The notes under the pieces: model-generated
The model's database searches: none
Told to the model about the DNA's origin: nothing
The model's input: only the letters and a program-made list of their open reading frames with translations
Translations under genes and position numbers: made by a program
Source of the DNA: Symsagittifera roscoffensis
Taxonomy: Eukaryota; Xenacoelomorpha; Acoela; Convolutidae
NCBI RefSeq assembly: GCF_963678635.1
Contig: NC_087065.1
Span: forward strand, 2,604,001-2,668,000
Direction: 5' to 3'
DNA length: 64,000 nt
In this document: one piece after another, positions 15,001-30,000 of the stretch
How the letters are laid out: every line of letters begins with the position of its first letter
Position numbering within the stretch: the stretch's first letter is position 1

Positions 15001-18000
15001 CTCTCAGATGTCTTTCGATTTCGTACAAATGAGGTTCACTCACATCTGGAAAGTTCCGTCTCATAAATTCTGCCAGTTTTAGAATATACTCGCTATTTGG
15101 TCCGCAAATCCCCTCGCATTGCGAAACACACTTGGCGATATCAAACTCCGATTCTCTTTCATCTCCACAGTATAACTCGTTGGAGGGAAGAGCAATATAC
15201 AACACGACTTTGCAACTCGGTTTTCGACTGCACCATTCGTTAGACGCGGGATAGAAATCCATCAGCATTGAGCTGTAGCCCCCGAGAACAACTTCTCGGA
15301 TTCCGAGAGCCTCCAGAGCTTTCAGGATTTTGTCGCGACCACTCACGTGGTAAGTTATTCCGTAAATTTGACTGTCTTTTTCTTCTAGCGAAGTTAACAC
15401 GCGGCCAGGCTGAAGAAAATTAAAGTTTAGTCCACTAGATAACTTAAAAATCTTAAGGACTTGTCAAACTATAAATGTAAGATTGTTCTGCCTTTCAAAT
15501 CACGCTAAAATTCATGACATTTATTTTTGTTTTGATCTCAAAAACAAACATTTCTTTTTCTGCTATGCAATTCAAAATTATTTAAGCATGTAATTAAGAT
15601 ATTTTCAAATTCATCGAATGAAATTTCAACGAACTTCAATATTTCAGGAAAAATGAAACCGAAAAATATAAAAAGAGGGAACTTACGTTGTCTTCTGTTC
15701 CCCTGTGATGAGTTGACATCTGCCAGAATCTTCTAGAATATCCTCTGATGAAACCCAGCTCCCACGAGTCAAACTGGAATGCAGGTCTCCATACTAGAGA
15801 TCCATAGCCGAATATACTGACACGCGGCTGTGCTAAGAGATGTTCCAAGTCCATCGAATTCATTTCCAATTTCGAAGCTGCTTCTTCTGATTTCATTCTT
15901 GGTATTCAGTTACAGCATATGCAAACCCAAGGGTAATGAAAACTAACTAGTGGCTTCACTTCGGATTAGTTTGCACAAAACTTCGATTGTATTGCCAAAA
16001 CTTTGGTCAAAAGTGTCCAAGATAGACTTCTAATTGGTGCAAACTTGAATAAAAGTCCAAATTTTTCTAAAATTTTTGGTCTGTTGAGATATGATGAGCA
16101 TCAAGTTCATTGTTGCACCAAGTCACTCAAAAAAGCATCCTCAAGTCCATTTGACGCAAGCACAGATTCGAGAGTAAATTATACGAAAGAAAAACGACAT
16201 CAAGCATGAACAAAATACACCTAGCTATTTTGTAAAAGAATTCTTCACTTATAATTCTGTTTGTGCAATGACTTCACTTGGAAACAATTTATTATGATTA
16301 TAATTATTAATTAATTATATATTCAATCAAAGTTAGATAGAAAGCAGAGTCATTAAAGTTGTAGCTATCTAAGGTCCTTGTTTCATTGCGTCAGCCAGTT
16401 TATATTTCGTTCGGTTGGTAAGTAAAAAAAAATACATAGAGTTCATTCACTTTTAACAGTCAGGAAGGGAACAGTACATGTAAGCTTATGACGTGAAATG
16501 GAATACGGGATTAAATTAAGGAACAAAAAGAATGTTGGCTTAGAATGGGAAAGCGTGGAAGTTCTTTTAGGGAATATATTCGGCTTCAGCTATTTTTATA
16601 ACTACTTTTTACACACATTTATAAATGCTTATAGCAGGAGTGCGAATTTACCATGTTACTTTTCAAATTGAAGAGACTTCAAATTAACCTAACTTTCAGT
16701 AAGATATTAAATACTAACTGGGGTCGGCCTTGCAGATTTAACAACCCCCTAAGTTGGAGCAACAAACTTGGCTACCATAAAAGTGGTAGCAACTACTACT
16801 ACCAAACGCAGCAACTTGTCACACTACAAAACTTAGCGTAATTGTTACTACAAAACTACAGAAAGTATAGAGACAACAACTATTTCAATTGGTCTTATGG
16901 GTGACTTCGGTTTTGTTCAGACAGTTCGAATTTAGTTCTATTAATAACTTGGTAAAATATTCTCGAGTGGAGAAGGGGCTTATTAAAAGCTACCTTCAAT
17001 CGACAGGTTCCAGAAAATAGAAAAATCATATGGTCGATGAGCATACAAACTCAATATTCCGCAAAACTACAAACCCACAAACTGCCAAAAACTCAGTTTC
17101 GCGGTTATTTATAGACTACTTAAAAGCTAAGACAGATTTCAAGTCTTCATTATCGATAAAAATAACCTACATGAACACATTGCTTGAAGCTGTTTCTCAA
17201 AATCAGGATAAAAGCGATTGACTCCACTTTCTAATTCAAAAATCACGTGAACAAAACTACAGTATGACCAAATAATGCAAAAATTTACATAGTAATCGCA
17301 AGAGAAATGATTATTATTATAGGGGACAAAATTTCGCATATGCTTAAAAGTTGAATAATTCATATATAGGGAGATAATTTAAATAAGTACCAAAGGAGAG
17401 TGAGGATATTTAACAAGATCCTAACAGTGCTTAAAAGCAAGTTTTTAACACAGAGGCTAAGCGGAGCTTCGCATTGCTTGCGATACAATACAAACATTAC
17501 AAACATAATTTGGAAAAAAGAAAAAAATGAAGTCTCCTAAGACTTTCGTACATCTCGGTAAACGCTCAATTAAAGCAAAAACGCCAGACATTTGAATTAT
17601 AAATTAGAACAGAACAAAACTTACGAAAAGAAAACAAAGCCGACAATCTTTGAGCAGACACAAGTGGAGCCGGAAAAAAATACTTAAAAAAAGTTTTCAA
17701 AAAAATTCAAAACCCCCTGAAAAAACATTGAACAACACTTGCAATACATGCACTTGCAACTTCAATGAAATTTGCTTACAAAACAAGAAAAATCTGTGAT
17801 AAGGCAACTAAGCCAACAAACTTTGAGCAGACACAAGTTGAGTCGAAACGAAAAAGCACAAGCAAAAACCATGATATGGCAAATAAGCCGACAAAACTTA
17901 AGCAGAGAAACGAAAACCCGACAATTCAATTAAAAAAACATGGTCCGCCAGGATTCAAACCCCGACAGTAGCGTGCTAGGGTGACGGCGTTGCCTCTAGG

Positions 18001-21000
18001 CCAAGTAGAAACGAACCTGTAAGTTCTTATACTTCAATAATAGAGCAAGTAAGAAAAGAGTAAGATTTTAAAGAAAAGTTGTTTACTGGAAAAACAGTCT
18101 AAATCCCGATTAGAAGACACTTGCTTTCACAAGTGTAAAAAAGCATAAATCTTCCATTAAAAATAAAACTTTCGCAAGTTAAAGAAATTAACAAAAAACT
18201 CAGCAAAAAAAAGAAACTAAAAAACTAATTGCAATTATACCAGACAACAGCCAGTTGGGGAACTATTAATGAAATAAGAAAAATTAAAAACGTTTTTTTT
18301 CTGAAAACTTCCATTTTTCGGTTTATTATTACATGATACATTAAAAACGAACCTTACGTCAGAAGACTGGTTCAATTGACATTTTGTAACTCCACTGAGA
18401 ATTTGTACCTCGTATTATTGAAGAATATTCATTTCCTTTCAGTTTCCTAACAGCATGAACTTGGAGCTGATCAAAATTCTAGACGCCAATTTGAGCACAA
18501 ACATTATAAAAACGTGTTATTGATGCTTTTAAGTGTTATTATTTACTAGAAAAATATTAAGCAAATTGGTGACAACTGGATAATCAGTTCATCTTGAAAT
18601 TATACGAAGAAATTAAAATTTTACCGTCAAAACACGTTACCCATAAAAAAAAACTATTTGACTCTGTTCGTAAAAAATTTGTTATAGTAACAGAAAAATT
18701 AAAACAAAAAATAACAAAAAGCTGGTATTTTTTTTGTAGCAAAATATGACAACTTTAACAGTTGTATTATGTTTCTGAATAAACAAAAAATTACAAAAAA
18801 GCGGCAATTGAGCTGACACAATTCCGAATGCAAATTTTCGGCAAAACCAAAACAACTCGAAAAAAGAAAGCTTTACCAACTGAACGAAGATTTTTCAATT
18901 GTCAAAACCATGGCTATTCGAATATTTTGCTCAAGAATAGACGAAAATTGGTCTGTTGAAATCATAACAAGACAAGAAAGTAAGCTGATCAAGCTTATGA
19001 GAGAACTAACAATAGTATTCCGCCACCGATCAATTTTTGAAGGAAAGTTTTATCGGGACAATTCAGACATTTCATTTATCAATTATTTATTTCATCAACG
19101 GCATCTTGAAGAAAAATCTCAAGAAATGTATGTATAATAACAACTCGATTTTGAATCGTTGCAAAACTTATTTTAATTGCACATTTTGGTTGTGTACTCA
19201 CCAATATACGCTCTGTAAAAAACGAACTATTTACAAACAGAAGCCACAATTAAACTTTATATCCTAAACAAAATTGCCAATGCGATGCACCGAAAATGGC
19301 ATCAAATACAACTAGACACAAATTTTCATGTAATAATTTGGAATATAACCAGATGAACGTACTTACACAAAACTTGCATGTAATAAATTGGAAAGCATAA
19401 TGCCAAATAATGAAAACTATTATTTACGAAAATTATAAATTATGAAATTCGAAAAGAAATAAGCGAGTGATAGAAATTCGCCGAGCAAAAATTACGCAAC
19501 AAACTTCTATTATATGCAAAATTTTTACGTTGCAAGTCTATATTACAGGCAAAAAAAATGACAAAAACTCCAGTAACACCTGCCGAATTGAAACAAACAT
19601 TGATATAGAAAAAAATTTCCTTAAATACAATAAATATTGCAGAAACTAACAAAGAGAGTTAGACAAGCAAATCATAATGTTGTGACCACAGTTATTTACA
19701 CGACAGCCAAGCTGGAAAGCTCTTTAATGGCCAATGCTATGCAGCTAAATATCCACCAAATTAAACTATTTCAATGTGCCGGATTCGAATCTCCGACCTG
19801 ACACTAAGAGTCTCACATCTTTGCATCTGCGACATAATTGCTTGGAATTAAGCTAGCGCAAGCCACCAAGAGAGACGTAATAAATGCCATTACACAGAGG
19901 CGAAGTTTCACTTCGCATACACAAGCAAAAACATGACCGATAACGCTACTGGGAAAAACTGAATCAGTAGAACTTTTTCTTATGAGTCTGAGAAATTGAG
20001 TCTATAGAAAATGAGTCTACAAAATTTCTTAAGTGGCAGAAGCCAATGCTTGGAAGTAAGCTAGCACAAGCGACCAAGAGAGACGTAATAAAGTTATAAA
20101 TGCCATTACACAGATGCGAAGTTGCACTTCGCATACACAAGCAAAAAAAATGACCGATAACGCTACTGGGAAAAACTGAATGAGTACAACTTTTTCTTAT
20201 GAGTCTACAAAATTGAGTCTATAGAAAATGAGTCTACAAAATTTCTTAAGTGACGCACGCTAATTAAGTCTACATAGCTGCTGAGTGCCGCCAGCCAATT
20301 ATGACGCATTAGTAGTACCAGTCAATTTGAAAAAAAAAAACAATTACCAACTAACATGCCTCAATTTATAGAGCGGACACATTTTAACTAGTATACGAAA
20401 AAGTTCATTTAAAACATCCGACCTTTCCCAGGTTGAAATCCTCTTATTTTGTTGCCGGTCTCCTTCCTTACCTCTACGCTACAGATCCATGACACCTTGA
20501 AGCATAAGTGATATTTGTAATATAATAGTCTGTGTTAATATCCTTAGTATTGGTTGTACTTAATAGCTGGTTACTGATCAAAATGAACACTTACAAAATG
20601 AACACATTTTGTCGCAACAATATTCGCGACTTAGGTTGGAAAAAGAAGAGAGTTCATACTATCACACAAGATTTGCTTGTGTAAAAATGCCTATGCTTGG
20701 AAATCTACCAAAAGTGCCAACAAAAAGAACTTTTTATTTGCGACTAGGTGGGGGAAAAGTTGCTTCGTAGTATTACACTACGCTTCGCTGGTGTAAATGA
20801 AAGCTAATCAAAAATGAAGACAATTTTAAAAATCGACCAAAATTAAGTTGATAAATTGAAAACATGTTTAAAATTATTAGGCAATTCTAATTTTGTGTCG
20901 TTCTAAATTACTGCTGTTTTATAGTAAACAGTGACTGAATTAGGTGAAAAACTACATGAACAAGAAATATTTGTAGCTAAAAAGATAATCAACTTAAATT

Positions 21001-24000
21001 AGAGTTAAATTGTGGAGATCAGCCTATCAGCAACCTTCGTCTAAAATAACCAGCTTTTTTCGACATTAACTTTTTAAAGAATCCAAAATACGACCACAAT
21101 GCCTTCAATATGAAACCACATTTGATTTCCAAACTTTTTTCCTATAGGTTGTCAAAATTGGCTAGAAAAAAAAGTGATGGAAACAAAAACAACCCATTCA
21201 CAAAAAATGATGGAAACAAAAACAAGCCATTAACACAAAAAATGGACAAATGTAGTTTTAAAAACATAGCTAATAGATTCTTGAAAATACGATGGAAACA
21301 GAAACCAAAATTAGGAGTTACATGTCAAAGTTATTTTCATGGAAACAAATTGCAGACCGAAAAACTTATTTCCGCACAATACCATGACTGACACTTTCTC
21401 GGTAAAAGAAATCTAATTTTGGGAAGAATCAAAAGTAAGAATCATGAAAAGTCAAGAACAAAGAAAAATCATCAATACTCATTTTACTCAGTTGGGAAAA
21501 TCTCTCCAAAAATTGAGATAAATTAAGTAAATTCACTATTTTGATTGCAGAGCAAGTTTTACGCTGTATTTATAAATGAATTAAAATGCAAGCTTCTGAG
21601 GAAATCAAAAAGCAAATCAACATTCAAACAAATTCCTTAGAATCAAAAGTAGTACAACTGAAAGTGTTCTCGTTTCCAACCAACAAAAAAATTGTTGTGA
21701 TTTGTTTCTTGCCAATAATTTAAATATGACCGAGTCTGAAATCAGAGGCGCGGAAAAAAGAACAACGTATCTAATGTGGGCGGGCAGTTTCACCACGCTG
21801 AAATGCGTCATTCTCAGGTATATTCGTTTCTTTAAAAACCCGCTTCGCTTGACGAACTTAATGATTCGCACCTTATTTTGAGTTCTAAATGAGACCACTT
21901 CTGTCAAATGTTGTCTGAGATGAAATGAATTACTGGCCTTAATTTAAATATTATGAGCGCCGATGCTCTCGCTGATGATGCACGCAATCTCATTTACTAC
22001 TTCGACGATCGATACGAGATTCAAATCGCGTGTTAATTATCGTCCCAAATTGATATTGAAAATTGAGGAGGCGGATGACACTGGGACAGTTCAATCGAAG
22101 CGGTTTTAAACACACGACCATCATAATGTAAGCATGAAAAGCGCAGTCAACAGAAAGTTGTGAAAAAGTCAAGGAACTCAAAAAGAACGAAATAATGATT
22201 GACTTACTTTGAATCTTCAAATTTCCATTTTTAGGAAAAATGACACAAAGCTCCTTTAAGTTCCATAACTTTTAAGATGGGAAGTTTTTTTAATATTAAC
22301 CCAATTTGAGAAAATTGGGTCATTTAATTACGCCCCTAAGAAATCTAACAATTAAAAATAACATTCGAAACTAAGAGTCATTTTTCGCACACATTCATGC
22401 CTTTTTTTCGTGATAGGAGAATTATCTTCCTTCCAAGCAAAAAAAAATTCAATTGAATTTCCAAATAAACCAGAAGCCACGCCGCGATGAATAAAAATCA
22501 TCACAACCTATTTAAGAGTCTTCGCTACGTTCATTCACACTGAATTAAAATTTTGCCGTCTATATTCCATAAAAGCCTTCAAACTTACTGCTAAACAATA
22601 CACACACTTGTAATGAATTTTTCAAGCAAATTTTGACATTTTTTAGAGGAAGACTAAAAAGAAATAGTTTTTGTGGAAACATATTGGACGACACCAATAA
22701 CCCATAACCAAAAGTTTCCCTAAATCTTTCCTCAAAATAAAAATTGTGAAATCAGGCTATTCAAGCAAAGATTTTAAAAAAACGTACACTATTCTATATT
22801 ATGATGAATCGATGGGCAAAATTACTTATAGCATTTGGCCTTGCTCATAAAAAAGATCATACAAACCAGCTGACAGCCATCTACTATGGGGCTGGGAATT
22901 TCAACGCTTGTTCAGTTTTTTATACCTAAGTTTTGTGAAAATTTCAATTCTTAAAATAAAAAATTTAAAAAAAAACGTCATATCTCGGAAATTTAACGGT
23001 TTTCAGCAGGTATATTTGAAAGTACGATTTTCAACCTCTGAGAATTACCTCACAGCAATCCACGATAATGTTTGGAATCTGAAGTTTAATTAAAACTTTT
23101 GCAATCTAAGATTTTTTGTTGGGAAAAACTAAATTTAAGAGTATTTGAAAAATTATGAAAGTTTAAGCCTTTAGTTACTTAAATTTCGAGTCCAATTTAA
23201 AAACCCCCGGAAGAACCCTGACAGCACCACTATACGGTTCCCTATTTCAAACTCTGATAAGTTTTTTGAATCCAAATTTTTCAGAAAATCATTAAAAACG
23301 TCGTCTCGGAGGCTAAAAGGTTTTAATCAGCCATAATTGGAGGCAATAATTGTAACCTCTGAGAGTGCCCTGTCAGAACCTAACTACAAGGTTGCAAACG
23401 TCGCCCAGTATTTTTCAACCCTACATTTTGTACTAAATTAATTCGAAAAGAAGCTACGAGAAAAGCGTTCATTACCTCTCCGCTATCATAATTATAGGTT
23501 ACATCAGCAGCGAACTTAGGGGGCGGAAGCCTAACCCTCAGGGTTTCGACCCCCTGACTATCCAAAAAGTTACCCCTTTGTTAATATTCTGAGACTTACA
23601 TTTTTGGCTGGCTGACCCTAAAATTTATCTAAAGGCGCCTTTAGCGCCAATAATACTAAATTTGAGGTGGGAGCGCGCGCCGAAAAATCACTATTTTCAA
23701 TCAAAAATTTCCAAAAAATGCCTGAAAACGCCTTATCGGGCTTTTTTCAACAATTTGTCTGGTGGCAAAAAATTTGGCCATAACGGTCTTTTCAGTGATT
23801 TGGGAGCGATAGGAAATCATTTGGTCGACCTAAAAAAAAGTCGACACCTTAAAAACCGCCCCCACCCTCGAGAAAAACCTAGATCCACCCCTATGTTACA
23901 TACTCTGAACTTGATGCTTGCAGAGGACCAGCTCAACAGACCTTTATTTGAACCGGAGTGAACTTTTTAGCACAGTAAAGGAATACTTCTGGTTTGAAAA

Positions 24001-27000
24001 GAATTGTCTATCAAATGAACCCACCGAATTGGACCTCGAGCAGTAAATGTTCAATCTTGTTCAAGTCAAATGACTGCAACCTTGGTAAATATTTCAGCAA
24101 ATAATACAATAAGATTAATAGTTATTTTGTAGCTCATTATCGTGTGATGTCAGCATTTAATAAGATAAAAGTAAAGATAGCACAGCAGATCGTCTTCTGA
24201 AGCCAATCAGTCAGCGTCAGTCAAACAAAATTCAGGGTCAAATTGAAAATGAAAATCGAGATTAAAAATTTGGTACGAAGTAGATCAAAAGAGTCAGCTT
24301 GGTTTGAGGTTTCATGCATACATTTTTTATCTTCGAAGATGTCACATAGTTTGATCTTTTTGTTCTCAAAAAGTGCTCAAGTGAAAAAATGTTAGTTGTC
24401 AATCAGGATGAAGTGAAATGATTTCACGCTGGTATTTAAAATCCCTGTTCTGCTGGGTTATTTATTCACACAAGACTGCAAAAACAATTCTGTCATAAAA
24501 TTCGTAGAAGTTGAGACAAAAGTTGATTTAAACAATAAAGACACGAACTACGCCAAACTCTGATCCAATTATTATTGAGAAAATGATCTGGACTGGATGA
24601 CAACGAAATAATTAAAATCCCTCCGACGGTCTGATTGAACGTTTTCCATCAAAACGACCTGACACGGTTTGGATTTGTGTTTTTTGATTGGAAAAACGCT
24701 ATAAAAATTGTCATCGTCAATTGTTTTGCACATAATCTCAATTAAATCTCATTTGCCGAGGGATAGCCAGCCTCTTACAATTGGTGTGCAGTTTAATCAT
24801 TGGTGATTGATTAAACTGTAATTATGATAGTAATTTGGAGAAATTAACTCTTCTTCGAGTCATACGATAAATAAAGGCCATGCTCAAAAGGGAGAAAAAC
24901 AATTGACTTACTAAGATATTTTGTCCCACAGTGTTAAAGCCACTCTGAGAAGCATCTCGGAACCCTCGAGGAAAATCGCATCCCATACTCTCAGCACAGT
25001 GGCCTTGGGCAGACAGGTGGCGAACAGAGTCAGGAACCACTGCATCGTGAACACATTAGTCAAAGGGGGTTCATAAGTGGCTGCCGAGGGACTCTGCCAT
25101 GTCTGGTTGGGTGAGAAGGGGACACTGTTGGCCAGAGACTGGAGCTTGTCGAAATGCGCCGACAACACCTAAATTGTTATTGTTCCGATCATTGAAAATG
25201 GGGAGGAATTTCAGATTCGGGTGTTTTAGTTTTCTTTTTTTATTTTCCACGCAAAAGCAGGTACCACAAATAATCATCGGAATAAGTCTAGTGATATATC
25301 ATATTAACGCCCTTTCAGCCGTGATTCGAACAATCTTAAAAAGTTTTCATAAAATTTCCAAACCGGTTTCAGTCCAATTTCGAGAGAGAACAGTGATCGG
25401 GTAAAGTCAGTTATCTGAAACTTTTAAGCGAAGAAAAATTTAATTTACTTGATCGAAAACTATTTAGCGCTTCTTGGGCTAAAACTAAGCGCTACATAGG
25501 CAAAAAATTGACCTAAAATACTTTGAAATTTGTTTTTCATTGTTTGTTTGCTAATCTTTTTTTTGGAACAATGATGTCGATTTTGCCTAATTCACTAACT
25601 TTTTACAGTTAGTTTAGTTTTCTTATACCACCGCGTACACATAACGACTTGAATGTGAAAAAAAAGAAAAACTTTTTTAAATGAATATGGTCGAAACATT
25701 CTGTGCTACTTGCTGCTTATCGCCATTGCTGCTTAGCTATGATTAAATTTAACATTTCATTAATTGTTTACTTTTCCACATTTGCCTCTATTTTTTATAT
25801 ACGACTCAACTTCATATTCCTATTCTATGTATTAGAAGAAAAAAAACAAGAAAAGAATTAACAAAAGAAAAGAAAAGAAGTCTCTGAAAAGATAAGTTAA
25901 TAAAATTGAAACAGACCGGCTGCTGTTCACGCAGTAGTTCACGGAAGACTGCCATATCGACTGATAGTGCACGCAGGTTGTGTGAGAAATAGTTCTGTGG
26001 CAACACTCGGTCTATCAAGTAGATCATCAGCTTCAGAGCGTCGCCTTCGTTGCCCTCGCATACCTGCAGCAGAGTGGCGGCTAGGACATTGAAGCCCTGA
26101 CAGTAGCCTACTTGTTTGTTCCAGCGGGCGTAGGCCAGCAGCACTCGTTTGAGCAATGCTCTGCCTGCTTCCGCTCCTTCGCCACTGCTGAAGCCACTGT
26201 AACCAGTTCTATGCAGATCCTACAGAAAACACTTAACATTAGCCAAAATAATGTCAAATCATTTACTAGCCAAAAATTGAAGGTTAAAAAAATTTGCAAT
26301 TTTTTCAACATAATTATACTTCAACGTAATCGTGTTAGCAATAATCCCCTCCCACTCCCCCACTGCATGGCACTAAGTAAAACAAATGCAACCGTTAAAT
26401 GGACTAAAACAATGATTCAGCATATACTCATATGAATCCTTGTAACTCATGGTCCCGCTTGTAACATGGATGGTGGATTGTTAAACAAGGATCCCCTAAC
26501 GCGACGGCGGTCAAGACTTGTTCTTACTTTGACGATTTGGATGCCGAGTTTTTCGTCGTCTGGGTTTGATCTGTCGTTGAAAGTGTAGCGCACTGTCTTG
26601 TCCCAGTCGATGCGCAGATGGCGCAAGTAGTTGTCTGCCAGACACAGCCACACCTGAACAAACCAGACAACTCATCATAAATTGAGCTTCAAGTTGAATT
26701 CATTTAATTCATTTCAAGCTCTTTACATAAAACTAGCGTGTAACGCACCTCCGATTCTTCAAACAGTTTAATAAACGTGAAAAACTACTTATGTAAAAAT
26801 TATACAAAAAAAACGAAAGGAATGCAAGCGTAAAATAGACGGGCGCATCCAACAACGCTTTTTTTTTTCCAGAACTAAACAATACAAATAACTTCAACTT
26901 TAAGATTCTTTCTAAACTAAAATGGTTCACAACTACTGGCTTTCAGAACTACTGGCTTTGAGACCTTCGTATTTTCAATTCAAAAACAAACCCCTTAAAT

Positions 27001-30000
27001 GACCGACAGCATACAACTTCACTGTACATATACAAAACACTTTTGAAACTATTTGATTTGATAAATCACGAATATGTCAACGAGACTCTTGTTTGACTTG
27101 ATTTTCAAAAGCCCGCACGTATATCATTTGCTGACATAATTTGTTTAATCCAACGAAATAAATTTGAAACCAAAAGGAGAAGCTTCGTTTCACAAAAACT
27201 TGCGAGAACACGACAAAAAGCAGCTCTATAAAGCGCAATAAGTAAAACTAGAAAAAAGCCTCCAATTAGAAAAAAAAATTGGCTACGTCTAAGATTCGAA
27301 CCTGCGACCTTATTTGGAAACTAAGAGATTAAGAGTCTCACACACTAACCAATCAGCTACGGAAGCTTAATAGGCAACAAAGACTAGCCACACTTAGAGC
27401 ACAGATCAGATGCTATTCAATTTCCAATCCTACCGTGAAACTTCCAAATAAGTGAGCACTTTTAATGAACAATTTTATTTGCGAGTTAGATTAGAAAAAA
27501 GAAAGGTTCTTAATAACACATTAAAGCTGATCGCAAGTGTAAACATTGTCTGTTTTTTTTAGTTTATTTCTTAGTTGAATTAAACTTTTTGAAATATCAC
27601 TGAAAAACGTCAATTTCGAAAACTTAAAAAACTTGAGCAATAATTTTATGGTGGAGGCCGCATCTGCAACTGCTGGTAGTCACCGGACATCGCCCCACCA
27701 AAAAGTCGACAAATCCAATTTTTAAAGACTAGCTTTTTGTAAACTTTTTGAAAACTATTGAAAAATCAATACAATGTCATATCTGGGAGTAAAAGGCTTT
27801 GAGCAGCTACTTTTGGAGTCCTAATAAAAACATCCTGAGAAAAACTTGACAGCGCCCCACCATAAAGTTGAGATATGAAAAACCATATAAAAAAGAAACA
27901 GCTTGGACACTAAGATGATTTAACAGTCAAACTTCGAGGCAAGAACTGATGCAACCTCTGAGAGTATCTTGAGATCAACCCACTATATGCAGTTTAAAAA
28001 GTTGTAATTTTACTTTTATTCATGTTTATGAAAAACTTTGAAAACCGTCATATCTCGAACCTAAAAGATCCTGAGCAATCAAATTTGGAGGCACGATTTG
28101 CCACCTCTGAGAGTACCTTGAGAGCACCTCACTGCAGCGTTTGGAATTTCAAATTTTTCTTCAACATTTTGTGATAAGGTTTCTGAAAAATCATTAGAAA
28201 CGTCATCTCAGAAACTAAAACGATTCGAGCAGTCATAATTGACGCCAGATTTGCAACGCCTGAGAGTACCCTGACAGCACCCAACAACAGGGTCGAAATT
28301 CAAATTTTGTGAAACTTTTTTGACAACTTTGAAAATCATAATAAAAACATATTTCCAGATGCTAGGAAATATACATTGGTTAATGAAATGTAAGCCATTT
28401 AACTTTCAAGCCATATACTTATAATCATACAAGGTTTTGAACATACCAGGTAACTCATATTCCCTTAATTTTCAAGCCATGTACTTCAATTTTTACCGGA
28501 ATCTGACACCGCAGAATACGCCTGACACAGCAGTAATATGCACCAGCAGTATACGCTAAATTTGCGAGGGATAGCGCGCCGAAAAAACGCTGTTTTTGGT
28601 GAAAACGTCAAAATTTTCTCTAAAACGTTCATTTTTTGTCGGCTTCAAAACTTTGCCTGCGGCCCAGACAATTTCTTTATAAGGTTTCAAGAGAACTCAC
28701 TAAATCACTTTGGTCAACAAATAAAATAGTCGACAAAAATTTCGATAAGTTGTCAAAAATTTTACCTCTCATCTCAAGAAAATCTTAAATCCGCACCTAG
28801 TATATGGTATTACTTTTACCCAGTAAGCATGGGTTTCCCCAAATTGTTAAGAAAACATGAGCGGTACCTTCTTGCGCAGCTGCCGAGGTATTCCAGAAGG
28901 GAGTCTGCACATTGCTCGCAGGGCATCGTGCCACTGAAACAAAACACAACACAATTTTACTGCATTAAAACAATGATGAAATAAACTTCAGTTCCAGCTA
29001 GCGGTCTAGGTCTATTTTAGGGCAACTTGATACTAGATATTGGAGGATGGGGGGAGGGGGGGTTGGAGTTATTATCTGAAAAGTGTTACAATAAAAACAG
29101 GCGACTTCGTTTTCATATCTGCAAAATTGTTCTTACCTGTCTGAATGCGCGTTTTCCTGGTTGAGGTAGAATGCTGAACTTAATACGCGTATCCACTCCT
29201 GAAACAGATAAGATAAAACTAGTCTTTTTAAATTTGACATTTCAGAGGAAGCCAAACAATCTATAAACTACGCATTAGGCACATGAGCAGTAAAGTTGCA
29301 GATAAACAGAGCTAAGTAAAAAATCTACTTATTAGGCTAGTAATTAATTGATAAGCATTCAATCGTGCTCCGTATTCTTTGAACTGAATAATTCATAGAA
29401 TTGAATATATTTTTGTGAAATTAAACTACAGTTAATTAATCACATCATTCGAAAATTCCAAATTAGCTAGCGCGTTTTTTGTTTGTAACACAGAGGCAAA
29501 GTTGCACTTCGCATACACAAGCAAAAACAAGACCGATAACACTACCGGGAAAAACTGAATGAGTAAAACTTTGAGTCTACGAAATTTCTTAAGTGACGCA
29601 AGCCAATTATGAGTCTACGTAATTGCTTAGTGATGCAAGCCAATTATGACACATTAGCAGTACCAGTCAATGTGAAAAAAAAAGAAACTTACCAACTAAG
29701 ATGCCTCAATTTATAGAGCGGACGCATTTTAACTCTTGTACAAAAACGTTCATTAAAACATCCCACCCCAGGTTCGAACCCTTTTGTTTTGTTGTGCGTC
29801 TCCTTCCCTACCTCTACGCTACAGATACATGATACCTTGAAACTAAAGTGCTATTTATAATATAATAGTCTGCGTTAATATCCTTATCATTGGCTGTACT
29901 TAATAGCTGGTTACTGATCAAAATGAACACATTCAAAATGAACCTTAATATTTGCGACTTAGGTTGGAAAAAAGAGAGTTCATACTATCACACAAGCTTT

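Noticed and set aside
18910-19137. 75-codon plus-strand frame
   Set aside because: Chance-length frame in AT-rich intron without any coding support.
27284-27368. Functional tRNA-Lys gene
   Set aside because: The extra bases between arms and poor acceptor-stem pairing point to a tRNA-derived relic inside a mobile element.
22900-28360. CRISPR-like array
   Set aside because: The repeats are diverged 150-bp units without constant repeat/spacer structure, in animal DNA.
28538-28729. 63-codon plus-strand frame present twice (also at 31985)
   Set aside because: It lies in the hAT-like MITE fragment and is repeated only because of the segmental duplication.
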